Assembly: GCA_050305935.1 (NCBI GenBank)
Contig: JBNLGG010000095.1
Span: 1 to 13,029 of the forward strand
Direction of reading: 5' to 3'
Source of the DNA: CAJXNP01 sp050305935
GTDB lineage: Bacteria; Bacteroidota; Bacteroidia; Cytophagales; Cyclobacteriaceae
DNA length: 13,029 nucleotides
Shown here: positions 1 through 8,244 of the stretch, in pieces
Layout: every line of letters begins with the position of its first letter
Position numbering within the stretch: the stretch's first letter is position 1
Translations under genes and position numbers: made by a program
Notes under the pieces: generated by a model
Seen by the model: the letters and a program-made list of their open reading frames with translations, nothing else
Told to the model about the DNA's origin: nothing
The model's database searches: none

Positions 1-77
1 CTCAACCCAACGCACCCCCGCTTTTGGTCCAGGCCTGCGCTCTTACGCTCATTGCTACACCTTGGCTTCAAAATGAA
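1..77. repeat. Left copy of a 77-base exact terminal direct repeat
   Basis: These 77 bases are identical, base for base, to the last 77 bases of the window (12953-13029). The copy begins inside the loop of an inverted repeat that is complete only at the right end (12933-12982). The identity is seen directly. The meaning is inferred: either the sequence is a circle of 12,952 bases cut at an arbitrary point with a k-mer-sized overlap, or a dispersed repeat has closed a loop in the assembly. The GC-rich, non-coding character differs from the AT-rich intergenic sequence around it, which suggests an intergenic repeat family. Confidence 0.95.
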
Positions 78-196
78 GGCTTTCGCAAAACGAGATAGTA
101 TAATGCAATTATGTTCAGTTGGTGTTACCTGGCATTTAATGAAAAAATACAATTACTCCCCAGATATTTTGCTTGATCCTGAGTTTTGGGGGTTCC

Positions 197-222
197 TTGT
201 TAACGGTCGCAGACCTTAACAA
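197..222. other. Hairpin in the non-coding stretch 78-368
   Basis: The arms TTGTTAA (197-203) and TTAACAA (216-222) are perfect reverse complements. An inner GGTC/GACC pair (205-208 with 212-215) extends the stem across one bulged C, leaving a GCA loop. The hairpin lies about 150 bases downstream of the response-regulator stop on the minus strand but has no T-tract, so it is not a clear intrinsic terminator. The rest of 78-368 has no supportable gene. It holds a G-rich word run at 260-276 and an A-rich stretch of recurring 'aaaca/aatta' words at about 315-362. Confidence 0.5.
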
Positions 223-368
223 TGGTTGATCTGGAATGGCGTTGGAAATTTAGGAATCAGGGCTTAGGCATTGGGGAGTTGTTTAATTGGTTAATCCAGG
301 GTGGTCAATAGCTTCAATTCAGCAATTAAACAGTTAAACAAATCAACAGATAAACAATTTAATGTACT

Positions 369-1016
369 TCAGATCAATCTTTCTTTTCTAGCGAGGTTGA
401 CGGCTTCCATCTTGTTGTGGACTTGTAGCTTTCGATAGGTGTTTTCAACGTGTTTTCGCACGGTGGCAGGGCTTATGTTCAAGTTATCGCTGATCTCGCC
501 ATAATTCAGCCCTTTGCTTAATTGTTCCAGGATCTCGACCTCCCTTTTAGTGAGTTGGTAATCATTGGGAGTGTCTTTTGAGTCACTTTCTACGGGCTCC
601 CTCAGCAGTTTAAGCGTTTTTAATGCGATGGATGGGGACATGGGCGCGCCGCTATTCATTATTTCAACAATGCCTTTATGAAGATTTTCAGCATTCTCAT
701 CCTTTAGAAGGTAGCCGTTTGCCCCGGCCCTGATGGCCTTGAAAATATTGTCGACGTCATCAAACACAGTGAGCATGATGATTTTGATGTGAGGAAACCT
801 CGTTTTGATCAGTTCGGTTGCCTTTATGCCATCCATTTCGGGCATTTGAATATCCATCAGGATGACATCAACATTATGGTCAGCCTCCAGCTTCCCGATG
901 AGTTCAGCGCCATTTTTACCTCTGAATTTGTATTTTAAGTCATCGAAAAAAGAAATCTTTTCTTCAATAGATTGGGCTAAGAAACCATTGTCTTCTGCGA
1001 TGACGACCTTTATCAT
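369..1016 (-). CDS. NarL/FixJ-family response regulator with LuxR-type DNA-binding domain
   Basis: A 215-residue cytoplasmic transcription regulator. The receiver domain covers about residues 1-120. It has the acidic pair E8-D9, the phospho-acceptor D55 in the strand VILMD, the switch T83 and the conserved K105. After a short linker, a LuxR-type helix-turn-helix covers about 153-212, with the typical LTKREVEILEQLSKG and ISPATVRKHVENTYRKL segments. Length and domain order are standard for the family. The start is an ATG just before a receiver that begins MIKVVIAED, so no longer form is needed. It lies 70 bases downstream of the TPR histidine kinase on the same strand, so kinase and regulator are almost certainly a cognate operonic pair. 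Phosphotransfer to D55 and control of unknown promoters follow from family knowledge. The target genes cannot be read from the window. The exact signal is unknown. Confidence 0.95.
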   Translation of the reverse strand: MIKVVIAEDNGFLAQSIEEKISFFDDLKYKFRGKNGAELIGKLEADHNVDVILMDIQMPEMDGIKATELIKTRFPHIKIIMLTVFDDVDNIFKAIRAGANGYLLKDENAENLHKGIVEIMNSGAPMSPSIALKTLKLLREPVESDSKDTPNDYQLTKREVEILEQLSKGLNYGEISDNLNISPATVRKHVENTYRKLQVHNKMEAVNLARKERLI

Positions 1017-1086
1017 GATAAAATATTTCGGCTAAATTACGTCTGAAATTTTTAATTGTTAATACGATGATCTTCGTATTCTTTAG

Positions 1087-2988
1087 CTACGAAAGCAATA
1101 CAGATACCTTTGTACCACTTCCTTCTTTTGACGAAATGACTGCTTTAAATCCTACCTCTTTCATCCTTGCTTCCATATTTGACAAGCCGTTCCCCTCGGT
1201 CACGGTTCCCCGGTCAAAACCAATTCCGTCATCTTCGACTGTCAATTCGCTCTCCGAACATCTTAAGGAAATGTTTTTGGCGTTCGAATATTTAATGGCA
1301 TTGTGTAAGGCCTCCTGCAGGGTTCTATACACATTGACGGCCTGGTTGGCATTCAGCTCCTTGTCAGAAGGTGTTTTTTCAATTGCAAAGTTTATTTCCG
1401 GGTAGGTCGTTTTGGCCTGGGCGATGAACTCTGCTAATTTTGAGGCCAACTGCTCTACGGTAATGTTTTCCGATTTTAGTGCCCAGATCGTTTCACGCAA
1501 TTGGGAGATTGTGTCCTTGGTGAAGTCTCCGAGCTGTGATAATTTTTCTTTCCGCTTCGCCTCATCGGGAACATAGTTCAGGTTGTCAAGCGCAGAGACA
1601 ACAAAAGTCAGTTGCGAACCGATGTTGTCGTGTAGATCACGCGAGATGCGAAGTTTTTCATCCTGTATCTTGTTGATCGATTCTGCTCGTTCAAGCGCCA
1701 CCTGCTGGCGGAGTTTTTCCTGCTTGTTTTTTTGGTTTCGATAAATAAATGTTGCCGCCAGAAAGAGAATGAATATGCCGCCGGCTGCCGCTGTCAACTG
1801 AACGTTCTGGCGTTGCACTTTTAGTTCCTGCTCTGCCAGGGCTGCTTTTTGCTCAGCCAGTTGCTTCTCCTTCTTTTCCGTTTCGTACTGTGTATTCAGT
1901 TCCTCTATTATTCTCGAATTTTCAATATTGAACACAGAATCTCTCAAAGCATCGGAAAGGCTATCGTAGGCAAAAGCGGTTCTATAATCACGAGTAATCC
2001 GGTAATAATTGGAGATACTTTCGTATGCGAATTTCAGTCGGGTCAGGGAATTCGTGGCCTTCGCCAATTCTATTCCCTTTTTGTAATAGGCAAGCGCCGA
2101 ATCATAAACCCCATGTTCTAAAAACGAATTGCCAAGATTGGAGTAGACAATGGAAAGGCCATGGGCCTCGCCTGTCTTCAAATAAATATTCATAGCCTTT
2201 TTATAGTAGGGTATGCTTTTTTCGGGTTTTCCCCAATCCTTGTATAAAACACCAAAATTGATGAGCAGCCCTGCCTCCACATCCAAAAAATCCTTCCCTT
2301 CAATCAACGAAAAAGCTGTCTGGAAGAGGGAATCAGCCGGTTCAAATTCGCCCTCCCTCATATAAGATATTCCCAGGTTGATGACCGCCTTTGTCAAACC
2401 GAGCGTATCCTCTGAAGTTTGGGCGATCTCAATTGAACTCAAATAATATTTCCTGGCTTTTTTATGGTCTTTTTGATCCATAAATATTTGTGCAATATTA
2501 TTGTTGATGAGGCCAATGTGCCTGGTCAATCCTTCGTCTTCGGCTATTTTCAGGCTTTTTAAATAATAGGAGAGAGCATCGTCATTTTTGCCCAGTTCAT
2601 AAAGGCAGTTGCCCATCTTGCTGTAGCTTGATAACAGGCTGTATGGATCGCCGTGACGCAGCCGAATCCTAAGCGCCTTCTCGTTGTTTTCCAGGGCCCC
2701 GCGATAATCACTCCTTGCGATCAGGGCTATGGCCAGTGTGTTATAACCTTCAGCGATGAGCAGTGAATCGCCGGTTTTATTTGCTGCTTCGATGCATTTT
2801 TTGCCGTATTCCACTGAGAGATCTGTATCGCTGAAGCTCGAATAATAGCTGATATCGGAAAGCAGCATAACTTTTTCCTTTCCTGATATATGGCTGACGG
2901 CGTTGATTAAACTGTCGATATCAGGAGATTGTGCACGTAAAGCAATTGAGAAGCCGGAAAGGATTAGAACAAAAAGTATTTTTCTCAT
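1087..2988 (-). CDS. TPR-repeat sensor histidine kinase (HisKA_3 / NarX-DegS type)
   Basis: A 633-residue membrane-anchored sensor kinase. Residues 1-19 are a signal peptide (RKILFVLILSGFSIAL). About residues 40-345 are a chain of roughly seven TPR units with recurring 'A..yy.kaL.ia' helices, expected to lie in the periplasm. A coiled coil (about 355-397) leads to one membrane helix at about 399-417 (TAAAGGIFILFLAATFIY). The cytoplasmic part has the HisKA_3 box ISRDLHDNIGSQL with phospho-acceptor H453. It also has an ATPase domain with N-box asparagine N563 (EALHNAIKYS), the VEDDGIGFD box and the GNGLSNMEARM box. I start at the ATG at 2988. A TTG three codons upstream (2997) is possible but would add only MVF in front of a normal signal peptide. 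The gene sits upstream of the NarL-type regulator (70-base gap) in one operon and should phosphorylate it. TPR sensor domains usually mediate protein or peptide contacts. The ligand is unknown. Confidence 0.93.
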   Translation of the reverse strand: MRKILFVLILSGFSIALRAQSPDIDSLINAVSHISGKEKVMLLSDISYYSSFSDTDLSVEYGKKCIEAANKTGDSLLIAEGYNTLAIALIARSDYRGALENNEKALRIRLRHGDPYSLLSSYSKMGNCLYELGKNDDALSYYLKSLKIAEDEGLTRHIGLINNNIAQIFMDQKDHKKARKYYLSSIEIAQTSEDTLGLTKAVINLGISYMREGEFEPADSLFQTAFSLIEGKDFLDVEAGLLINFGVLYKDWGKPEKSIPYYKKAMNIYLKTGEAHGLSIVYSNLGNSFLEHGVYDSALAYYKKGIELAKATNSLTRLKFAYESISNYYRITRDYRTAFAYDSLSDALRDSVFNIENSRIIEELNTQYETEKKEKQLAEQKAALAEQELKVQRQNVQLTAAAGGIFILFLAATFIYRNQKNKQEKLRQQVALERAESINKIQDEKLRISRDLHDNIGSQLTFVVSALDNLNYVPDEAKRKEKLSQLGDFTKDTISQLRETIWALKSENITVEQLASKLAEFIAQAKTTYPEINFAIEKTPSDKELNANQAVNVYRTLQEALHNAIKYSNAKNISLRCSESELTVEDDGIGFDRGTVTEGNGLSNMEARMKEVGFKAVISSKEGSGTKVSVLLS

Positions 2989-3144
2989 AAAAACCAATAA
3001 TGCTAAATATCAGAGGGAATGTAGTGAAAAACGGGAGAAAAGTTTGCTCGTCAGCATTTGCTAATTAAAAGAAATCTTGTTTTGCATTTATAATGTCTGT
3101 TATTGATCCTTCCAATGTGCACTTCAAGATTTGTAATTCTGAAG

Positions 3145-3261
3145 TTGTATCAAAGGATTTACAATCCACAATTATCCATTATCACCTGTATCACTCGCTT
3201 AAAATGCCGGATTACAAATCCTTCGGTAGTGGACCCATATATTAAAAGTCGAACAACCAAC
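3145..3261. repeat. Degenerate palindromic intergenic element, copy A
   Basis: This 117-base stretch aligns end to end with 9288-9402 (115 bases). Shared blocks in the same order and spacing are TTGTATCA(A/C)AGGATTT at the left, ATTACAAATCCT in the middle (3211-3222) and the exact 13-mer GTCGAACAACCAA at the right (3249-3261). Just outside the left edge, GATTTGTAAT (3128-3137) is the exact reverse complement of ATTACAAATC (3211-3220). GGATT...AATCC (3155-3167) is another short inverted pair. Similarity may continue to about 3295. The element lies in the 2989-3554 gap between divergent genes. I recall similar ATTACAAATCC-core palindromes as dispersed in Bacteroidota genomes, but this is from memory. 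No protein is supported here. Confidence 0.65.
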
Positions 3262-3505
3262 CAAACGTACCAGGAAAACCATATCAAAATTTGGTCGCAT
3301 AAATCGCTATGGATTCAGCTTTTCCCCCTTTAATTCATTTCCTCGGATTGTAAACTTCGTCGAACCGATCACATAATTTGTCTAAAGAATTTTCCGGCTA
3401 AACGCTGGAAAGGTAGTTTGGCTAAAACTTTAACACGATGAAACCGACATGTTAAAAATAATCAATAACACACAAGACAACGATAATTTTTAACATACAA
3501 GGTTC

Positions 3506-3521
3506 CCTGTCTGCCGACAGG
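3506..3521. repeat. Short GC-rich palindrome in the leader of the DUF2807 gene
   Basis: CCTGTC-TGCC-GACAGG is a perfect 6-base inverted repeat with a 4-base loop. It lies about 34 bases before the ATG of the following gene, in otherwise AT-rich DNA. A looser relative (ATCTG...CAGAT with TCC/GGA inside) occurs near 12808-12834. Its position allows a role as a leader hairpin, but it could simply be a small dispersed palindrome. No Bacteroidota-type promoter (TTTG / TAnnTTTG) is convincing in 3330-3554. Confidence 0.45.
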
Positions 3522-3554
3522 CATCTAACGATTGAAAAACAAAAATATAAAAAG

Positions 3555-4286
3555 ATGAAAAAGAGATTATGTTTGCTTTGGGCTATGGTGGCCATTTTTG
3601 CAGGGAATGTGTTTTCACAACAAAAAATGATGCCTGTATCTGGTAACGGTATTGTGAAAACCGAAACCAGGGATGTTGAAAAATTTGAGTTTCTGGACGT
3701 AAAGGCCGTTGACGTGTTTTTAAAGCAGGGCGAAAGCGCGGAAATTAAAATTGAAGCAGAAGACAATATTCTGGAGCATATATCCACCGAGGTCGTCAAT
3801 GACACCCTGAAAATTCGTTTGCTTTCAGACGTCGGTTTTGAAAGAATTAAACCCATCAAAGTATTCCTGGTCTCACCATCTGTTAAAGGCATTCGGGCAA
3901 CAGCGGGAAGTAGCGTAACTGTTGAGGGTACTCTTTCAGGCGAGAGGCTGGTCTGTTATTTCACAGCAGGAAGTAATTTCGATGGAGGGTTGTCTTTTAC
4001 GGAGTATTCTGCAGATCTGAAGGCAGGTAGTATTTTTAATGTAACCGGCAAGGTGGACTCATTTAATTTAAATATTTCCGGTGGGGCAAAGTTCAATGGC
4101 AAAGATCTGATAGCTACAAATGCTCAGGCCAGAGTTTCCGGAGGATCTAAAGCCTCTATCACGGCCGAAGGCAAATCTTCTATTGCGTCGATTGGAGGGA
4201 GTAAAGTAACGTTTTATGGTGACCGTGGGATGGTATCCTTATCAGAATCCGATGTTTCCAATATTAAAGTAAAAAAGATAAAATAA
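3555..4286 (+). CDS. Exported DUF2807 'head GIN domain' beta-solenoid protein
   Basis: A 243-residue exported protein. Residues 1-21 are a signal peptide (KKRLCLLWAMVAIFAGNVFS, cut before QQ). The mature part opens with the GIN-type segment VEKFEFLDVKAVDVFLKQGE (41-60), characteristic of DUF2807 (putative auto-transporter adhesin head GIN domain). From about residue 110 a short Gly-Ser motif recurs every 18-21 residues: AGS 117-119, AGS 138-140, AGS 157-159, GGA 176-178, GGS 196-198, GGS 214-216. This is the pattern of successive rungs of a parallel beta-solenoid. No membrane anchor or lipobox is visible, so it is periplasmic, secreted or loosely attached. The start is an ATG after an A-rich leader, as is usual in this phylum. 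An outer-membrane receptor gene follows 90 bases downstream on the same strand. The molecular function of DUF2807 proteins is not established. Adhesion is only a family-level suggestion. Confidence 0.9.
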   Translation: MKKRLCLLWAMVAIFAGNVFSQQKMMPVSGNGIVKTETRDVEKFEFLDVKAVDVFLKQGESAEIKIEAEDNILEHISTEVVNDTLKIRLLSDVGFERIKPIKVFLVSPSVKGIRATAGSSVTVEGTLSGERLVCYFTAGSNFDGGLSFTEYSADLKAGSIFNVTGKVDSFNLNISGGAKFNGKDLIATNAQARVSGGSKASITAEGKSSIASIGGSKVTFYGDRGMVSLSESDVSNIKVKKIK

Positions 4287-4376
4287 TTAGTAGTGTAACC
4301 TGACCAATCAGTCTAAGTAATTGCTTGTTCGTAAGTCGTATTTCTAATTTTTTCTAATTATCAAAATCATTGCATC

Positions 4377-6770
4377 ATGAAGATTTTATATCTGGTACTT
4401 GTGTCACTGACTCTGTCAAATTGGGCAACTGCCCAATATTCAGTGAGTGGACATTTATTGAATGAGTCTCAAGAGTCTATTGCTTTTGCAGCAGTAGGCC
4501 TGCATTCCGAAAAAGATTCGTCCATTGTTAAAGGATCGGTATCTGATGGAAAAGGTGCGTTTCAAATTTCAAATATAAATGAAGGGGCTTATTTTTTGCG
4601 TGTGCAATACGTGGGATATCAGCAAACAAATTCCGAAAAATTCGTTTTGTCTTCTCAAAACCTGTCTGTTAACATTGGAAGCCTTGTTCTTAAGGAAGAC
4701 GTCCAGACCTTATCTGAAGTCACTGTAACTGCACAACGACCTTTGGTAGAACATCTCCCTGACCGCCTGGTATTGAATGTTGAAAATAGCGTGATCACAA
4801 AAGGGAATATGGTTGTTGACCTGCTTCAATACGCCCCATTGGTGAATGTGGATGTTAACGGCGCGGTTAAAGTTGCCAATAATGGTAACGTATTGATCCT
4901 GGTGGATGGCCGCGATATGGGTAGGTCCGCATTGGATAATTTTTTAAAGAATTATTCTGCGGAAGATATTCTGAAAGTAGAAGTTATTACTAATCCCTCC
5001 GCTAAATACGACGCCAGCTTTAAATCAGTCATTAACATCGTGACGAAAAAAAGCCTGGAAAGGGGTCTGAAAGGGCGTTCGTCTCTATCTTATTCTCAAG
5101 GCACAGCCGGACGCACCATTCCCAATACCTCCCTCAACTATCGAAGCGACAAATGGAATCTGTTTGGTAGCGTAAATTACAGGTGGACAAATTTCTACCG
5201 TGAACAGTCGTTAGAACGTTTTTATCCGGACAATAGTGGTTTGAATAATGAAAACGAACGCAGGGATAAAGATAAAAGCTTTTCTACGTTTACCGGCATC
5301 GATTTTTTCCCTACAAAAAACCAGGTTGTCGGCATACGGTTAAATGGAAATTGGGCGAAAGATCGTGCTAATGAAACAACACTATCTCTTTTTCAAGATG
5401 CAGCAGGTGCCCCTAATGGTGACGATATACTCACAGACAACGCAAGCAAAAGTAACCGTCATTCGTACGATATAAACTTTAACTATGTAAACAAGTTTGA
5501 CAATACCGGAAAAGAATTAGCTGTGAACGTCACCCAAACATTTTTAAACCAGGAATCATTTCAAGACATAAGTTATGGAGAGATCAGTTCGGAAAGTGAA
5601 GCAAGTGGCAATCCCACCATATTACGAATAACAAATCCTTATGAACAACAAAGTCTTATAAGTCAGGCCGATTTTACTTTACCCATTTCAAAGACAAAAT
5701 TAGAATTCGGCGCCAAGTACATGTATGTTGGGAATGACAACAAATTGCTTCAGGAGACTTTAGCGGACGGTACATATCAAACAGATCCTGAGTTCTCACT
5801 CAGCGATAAATATGAAGAATACACCCTGGCAGCTTACACCAATTATAGTAGCACATTGTTAGAGCACTGGAACGTTCAGGCGGGTTTAAGGGCCGAACAT
5901 TCACAACAAAAGCTGATGGAATCGGACATCATGAGAGACTATTTCGGATTGTTTCCAAGCGTTGGAATAAACAGGGTTGTGGGAAAAGGAAAATCTTTCA
6001 GCGTGTCCTATAGCCGGAAAATCATGCGGCCCCGGTTGGGCGAACTTGTACCATATAGATATATTGTAGATCCCTATTCCATAGTAGAGGGGAATCCCAA
6101 ACTCAGACCTCAATTTTCAAACTCGTTTGACGGCTATTTGGTTTTAGGAAAACTAACTTTTTTTGCCAACTATACAAGAACTACTGATTCTAATATTCCG
6201 ATAATAGTAGTGGATCCTGATACAAAAATTTATACACAATATACAGGCAATATTGATTTATTCCATAATGCTTACGCTGGTTTAAACCTCTCGGCAGATA
6301 TTACAAAATGGTGGCAAACCAATAGCAACCTTATGGTTCTCAGATCGGCAGTAAATACACAGGTGGAGGAAATTGCGGGGTATAAGTTGAGCTCGACAGG
6401 CGCAATCCTGAACACGACTAATTTTTTCCTGCTGCCTAAATTCTGGAAAGCTGAATTCAGCTTTTACTATACCTCTCCATACCAATATAGCATTCTTAAA
6501 TCCGGTGCGCAATACTGGGTAGCCGTTGGTTTGAACAAAGAAGTAATCAAAAATGGCTATATGCGTCTTACCTTTAACGATATGTTTAGGACCAGAAGAG
6601 AGATTTTTAGCGCCAACTATGGAGCCGTTAATCTCAGCAGTAGGTCATATAATGATAGCCAAAGAGTGATTATAGCTTTTTCATGTAGTTTTGGCAGAAA
6701 GACGGTAAAAGATGAAAGACGAAATAGCCTGGGAAATGAAGACGTCAAAGGGAGAATGGGAAAAGATTGA
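4377..6770 (+). CDS. TonB-receptor-like outer-membrane beta-barrel protein (OMP_b-brl_3 family)
   Basis: A 797-residue outer-membrane protein. Residues 1-20 are a signal peptide ending in ATAQ. About 22-105 is a carboxypeptidase-regulatory-like beta-sandwich (YSVSGHLLNESQESIAFAAV ... YFLRVQYVGYQ). About 112-225 is a plug-like domain, starting LSEVTVTAQRPLVEHLPDRL and ending NPSAKYDASFKSVINIVTKK, a hallmark segment of this family. The remainder is a long beta-barrel rich in alternating aromatic strands, with a charged Lys/Arg/Glu tail (about 770-797) after the last strand FSCSFGRK. I see no clear TonB box, which is common for this subgroup. The transported substrate cannot be inferred. The LytS/LytTR pair lies about 330 bases downstream on the same strand, and in Bacteroidota such regulators are often found near envelope transport genes, so local control is plausible but inferred. 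The ATG start directly precedes the signal peptide. Confidence 0.92.
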   Translation: MKILYLVLVSLTLSNWATAQYSVSGHLLNESQESIAFAAVGLHSEKDSSIVKGSVSDGKGAFQISNINEGAYFLRVQYVGYQQTNSEKFVLSSQNLSVNIGSLVLKEDVQTLSEVTVTAQRPLVEHLPDRLVLNVENSVITKGNMVVDLLQYAPLVNVDVNGAVKVANNGNVLILVDGRDMGRSALDNFLKNYSAEDILKVEVITNPSAKYDASFKSVINIVTKKSLERGLKGRSSLSYSQGTAGRTIPNTSLNYRSDKWNLFGSVNYRWTNFYREQSLERFYPDNSGLNNENERRDKDKSFSTFTGIDFFPTKNQVVGIRLNGNWAKDRANETTLSLFQDAAGAPNGDDILTDNASKSNRHSYDINFNYVNKFDNTGKELAVNVTQTFLNQESFQDISYGEISSESEASGNPTILRITNPYEQQSLISQADFTLPISKTKLEFGAKYMYVGNDNKLLQETLADGTYQTDPEFSLSDKYEEYTLAAYTNYSSTLLEHWNVQAGLRAEHSQQKLMESDIMRDYFGLFPSVGINRVVGKGKSFSVSYSRKIMRPRLGELVPYRYIVDPYSIVEGNPKLRPQFSNSFDGYLVLGKLTFFANYTRTTDSNIPIIVVDPDTKIYTQYTGNIDLFHNAYAGLNLSADITKWWQTNSNLMVLRSAVNTQVEEIAGYKLSSTGAILNTTNFFLLPKFWKAEFSFYYTSPYQYSILKSGAQYWVAVGLNKEVIKNGYMRLTFNDMFRTRREIFSANYGAVNLSSRSYNDSQRVIIAFSCSFGRKTVKDERRNSLGNEDVKGRMGKD

Positions 6771-6822
6771 TTTGAAACAAGAAAGCTGTACAGACCTTCC
6801 GGGCGATCTCGTGGAAAATTTT

Positions 6823-6883
6823 GGAACTTAAGGGAGGATGGGTAGCTGTCAGGTTTCATCCGATGAGTTGAGCTTTAAGTTCC
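6823..6883. other. Nested inverted repeat downstream of the receptor gene
   Basis: GGAACTTAA (6823-6831) is the exact reverse complement of TTAAGTTCC (6875-6883). Between them GGATG (6836-6840) pairs with CATCC (6857-6861). The structure begins 52 bases after the receptor stop and could shape the 3' end of that transcript, though no T-tract follows, so terminator status is not supported. The remainder of 6884-7101 has no gene. CAACTTTG at 7005-7012 is one base off the Bacteroidota -7 element TAnnTTTG and is a weak candidate promoter for the LytS gene, with no good -33 partner. Confidence 0.45.
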
Positions 6884-7101
6884 CTGTTACTTAATAAATA
6901 TTTTCTAACGGTGGAATTATATACCTATAACCTGGGTCTGGGTTATTGCTCCAAACCGTCAAATGTGTATTATGACCGTTTCATATCGCATACAATTGAA
7001 AAACCAACTTTGCGCGACCTGCGGATTAGATCTCACCCTACTGTTTTAAGAAAGGAAGCCTCATTTTAAAATAGTTGCTATATTGTTTGATAGACAAAAT
7101 A

Positions 7102-8244
7102 ATGATGCCATTTAGTAAGGACTTTTCATGGTACAATGGGTGGAGACGTATAACGATTCATGTTATCTTTTGGTTGATCGCCTTTTGTTATGAGGGGGTG
7201 CAAACTAACACTACTTTACCTTTTAGTACTTCCTTGTTTATTCCATTTACGTTGCGGAAGATTATCACCATTGCCCTGGTGTACTATCTTTTGATGTATT
7301 ATGCAGTTCCGAAACTACTTTTAACCAGAAAGTGGGTCAGTTTTATAGGTTATTTGTTATTGGTTTATGTGTTTATGAGAGCAGGCACCTATTATACTTT
7401 TTATTATTTAAAAATTAATGATACAGTTCCGGAAGGAATGAATAAAATGGTCAATTATTATACGAAATTTGGCTTTATAGCTGCATTGTATCAGCCATTG
7501 ATGATTTATAACCTGATGTTGCTCCATGCAACTTTATTTTATGCGATACTAATTAAGATTACCAAAGAGTTTTTTATCTCAACCTTCCAAAAACTAAACC
7601 TGGAAAAGGAAAACCTGAAGCTGGAGAAGGAAAATATTCAACTGGAGCTTAATTTTCTGAAGTCACAGGTCAACCCTCATTTTTTTTTCAACACGTTCAA
7701 TAACATCTATTCGCTGATTGTGGATAAAGATGAGATCGCGGCCGACATTGTCGTGAGACTTTCCGGGCTGATGCGCTATACCCTTTATGAGTCGTCCAGT
7801 GAAAAGATCCCTCTAAAAAAGGAACTTGAGTTTATCCGGGACTATGTTTTCCTGGAAAAAATACGGCATAAAGATCATGTGACCATCGGGTTGCAAGAGA
7901 AAGGGGATCCTGGCAACCTTGAAATTCCCCCGCTAATTATGGTCACTTTTATTGAAAATGCTTTTAAGCACGGCGTGAATAATACGATCGAGGCCTCGTG
8001 GGTTACTATCAACATAGAAATTGCCGATGGCGAATTGCTGTTTAAGGTGGATAATAGTAAGCCCAAAAAGCGGGTAAAAGAAAATGTTCGGGGCGGTATC
8101 GGTATTGCGAATGCCAAACGAAGGCTGGACATGTTGTACAAAGATCGACACGAATTAAAAATAAAGAATGACCCACTACAATATGAAGTAGAACTACAAA
8201 TACAACTATATGAAGAAGTGCCTGAATTGCATAATAATAGATGA
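7102..8244 (+). CDS. LytS/YehU-type sensor histidine kinase (His_kinase family)
   Basis: A 380-residue inner-membrane kinase. Four hydrophobic segments lie at about 17-32 (ITIHVIFWLIAFCYEG), 51-70, 79-103 and 125-151. A heptad-rich coiled coil follows (about 162-188, KLNLEKENLKLEKENIQLEL). The catalytic part has the family signature QVNPHFFFNTFNNIYSL with phospho-acceptor H193. It also has an ATPase domain with PPLIMVTFIENAFKHG (N286) and the GGIGIANAKRRLDMLY box. This short four-helix form without a separate sensor domain is common in Bacteroidota. The longest open frame begins at TTG 7075, but tandem ATGs at 7102 and 7105 precede MPFSKDFSWYNGW and are preferred. The last 35 bases overlap the response-regulator gene in another frame, indicating translational coupling and a cognate pair. 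The first ~60 codons have a decayed relative at 9082-9266. The signal is unknown. Confidence 0.93.
   Translation: MMPFSKDFSWYNGWRRITIHVIFWLIAFCYEGVQTNTTLPFSTSLFIPFTLRKIITIALVYYLLMYYAVPKLLLTRKWVSFIGYLLLVYVFMRAGTYYTFYYLKINDTVPEGMNKMVNYYTKFGFIAALYQPLMIYNLMLLHATLFYAILIKITKEFFISTFQKLNLEKENLKLEKENIQLELNFLKSQVNPHFFFNTFNNIYSLIVDKDEIAADIVVRLSGLMRYTLYESSSEKIPLKKELEFIRDYVFLEKIRHKDHVTIGLQEKGDPGNLEIPPLIMVTFIENAFKHGVNNTIEASWVTINIEIADGELLFKVDNSKPKKRVKENVRGGIGIANAKRRLDMLYKDRHELKIKNDPLQYEVELQIQLYEEVPELHNNR

Noticed and set aside
369..2988. Hybrid or split two-component protein
   Set aside because: Kinase and regulator are separate complete genes 70 bases apart with their own start and stop.
3103..3333. Plus-strand open frame of 76 codons
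   Set aside because: It lies over repeat copy A, has no family resemblance or export signal, and its peptide simply reflects the palindromic repeat.
3452..3892. Minus-strand open frame of 146 codons
   Set aside because: It is antisense to the start of the well-supported DUF2807 gene and has no recognisable domain.
7075..7101. TTG start for the LytS kinase
   Set aside because: Two adjacent ATG codons at 7102 and 7105 lie just before the conserved N-terminal segment, and the extra nine residues add nothing recognisable.
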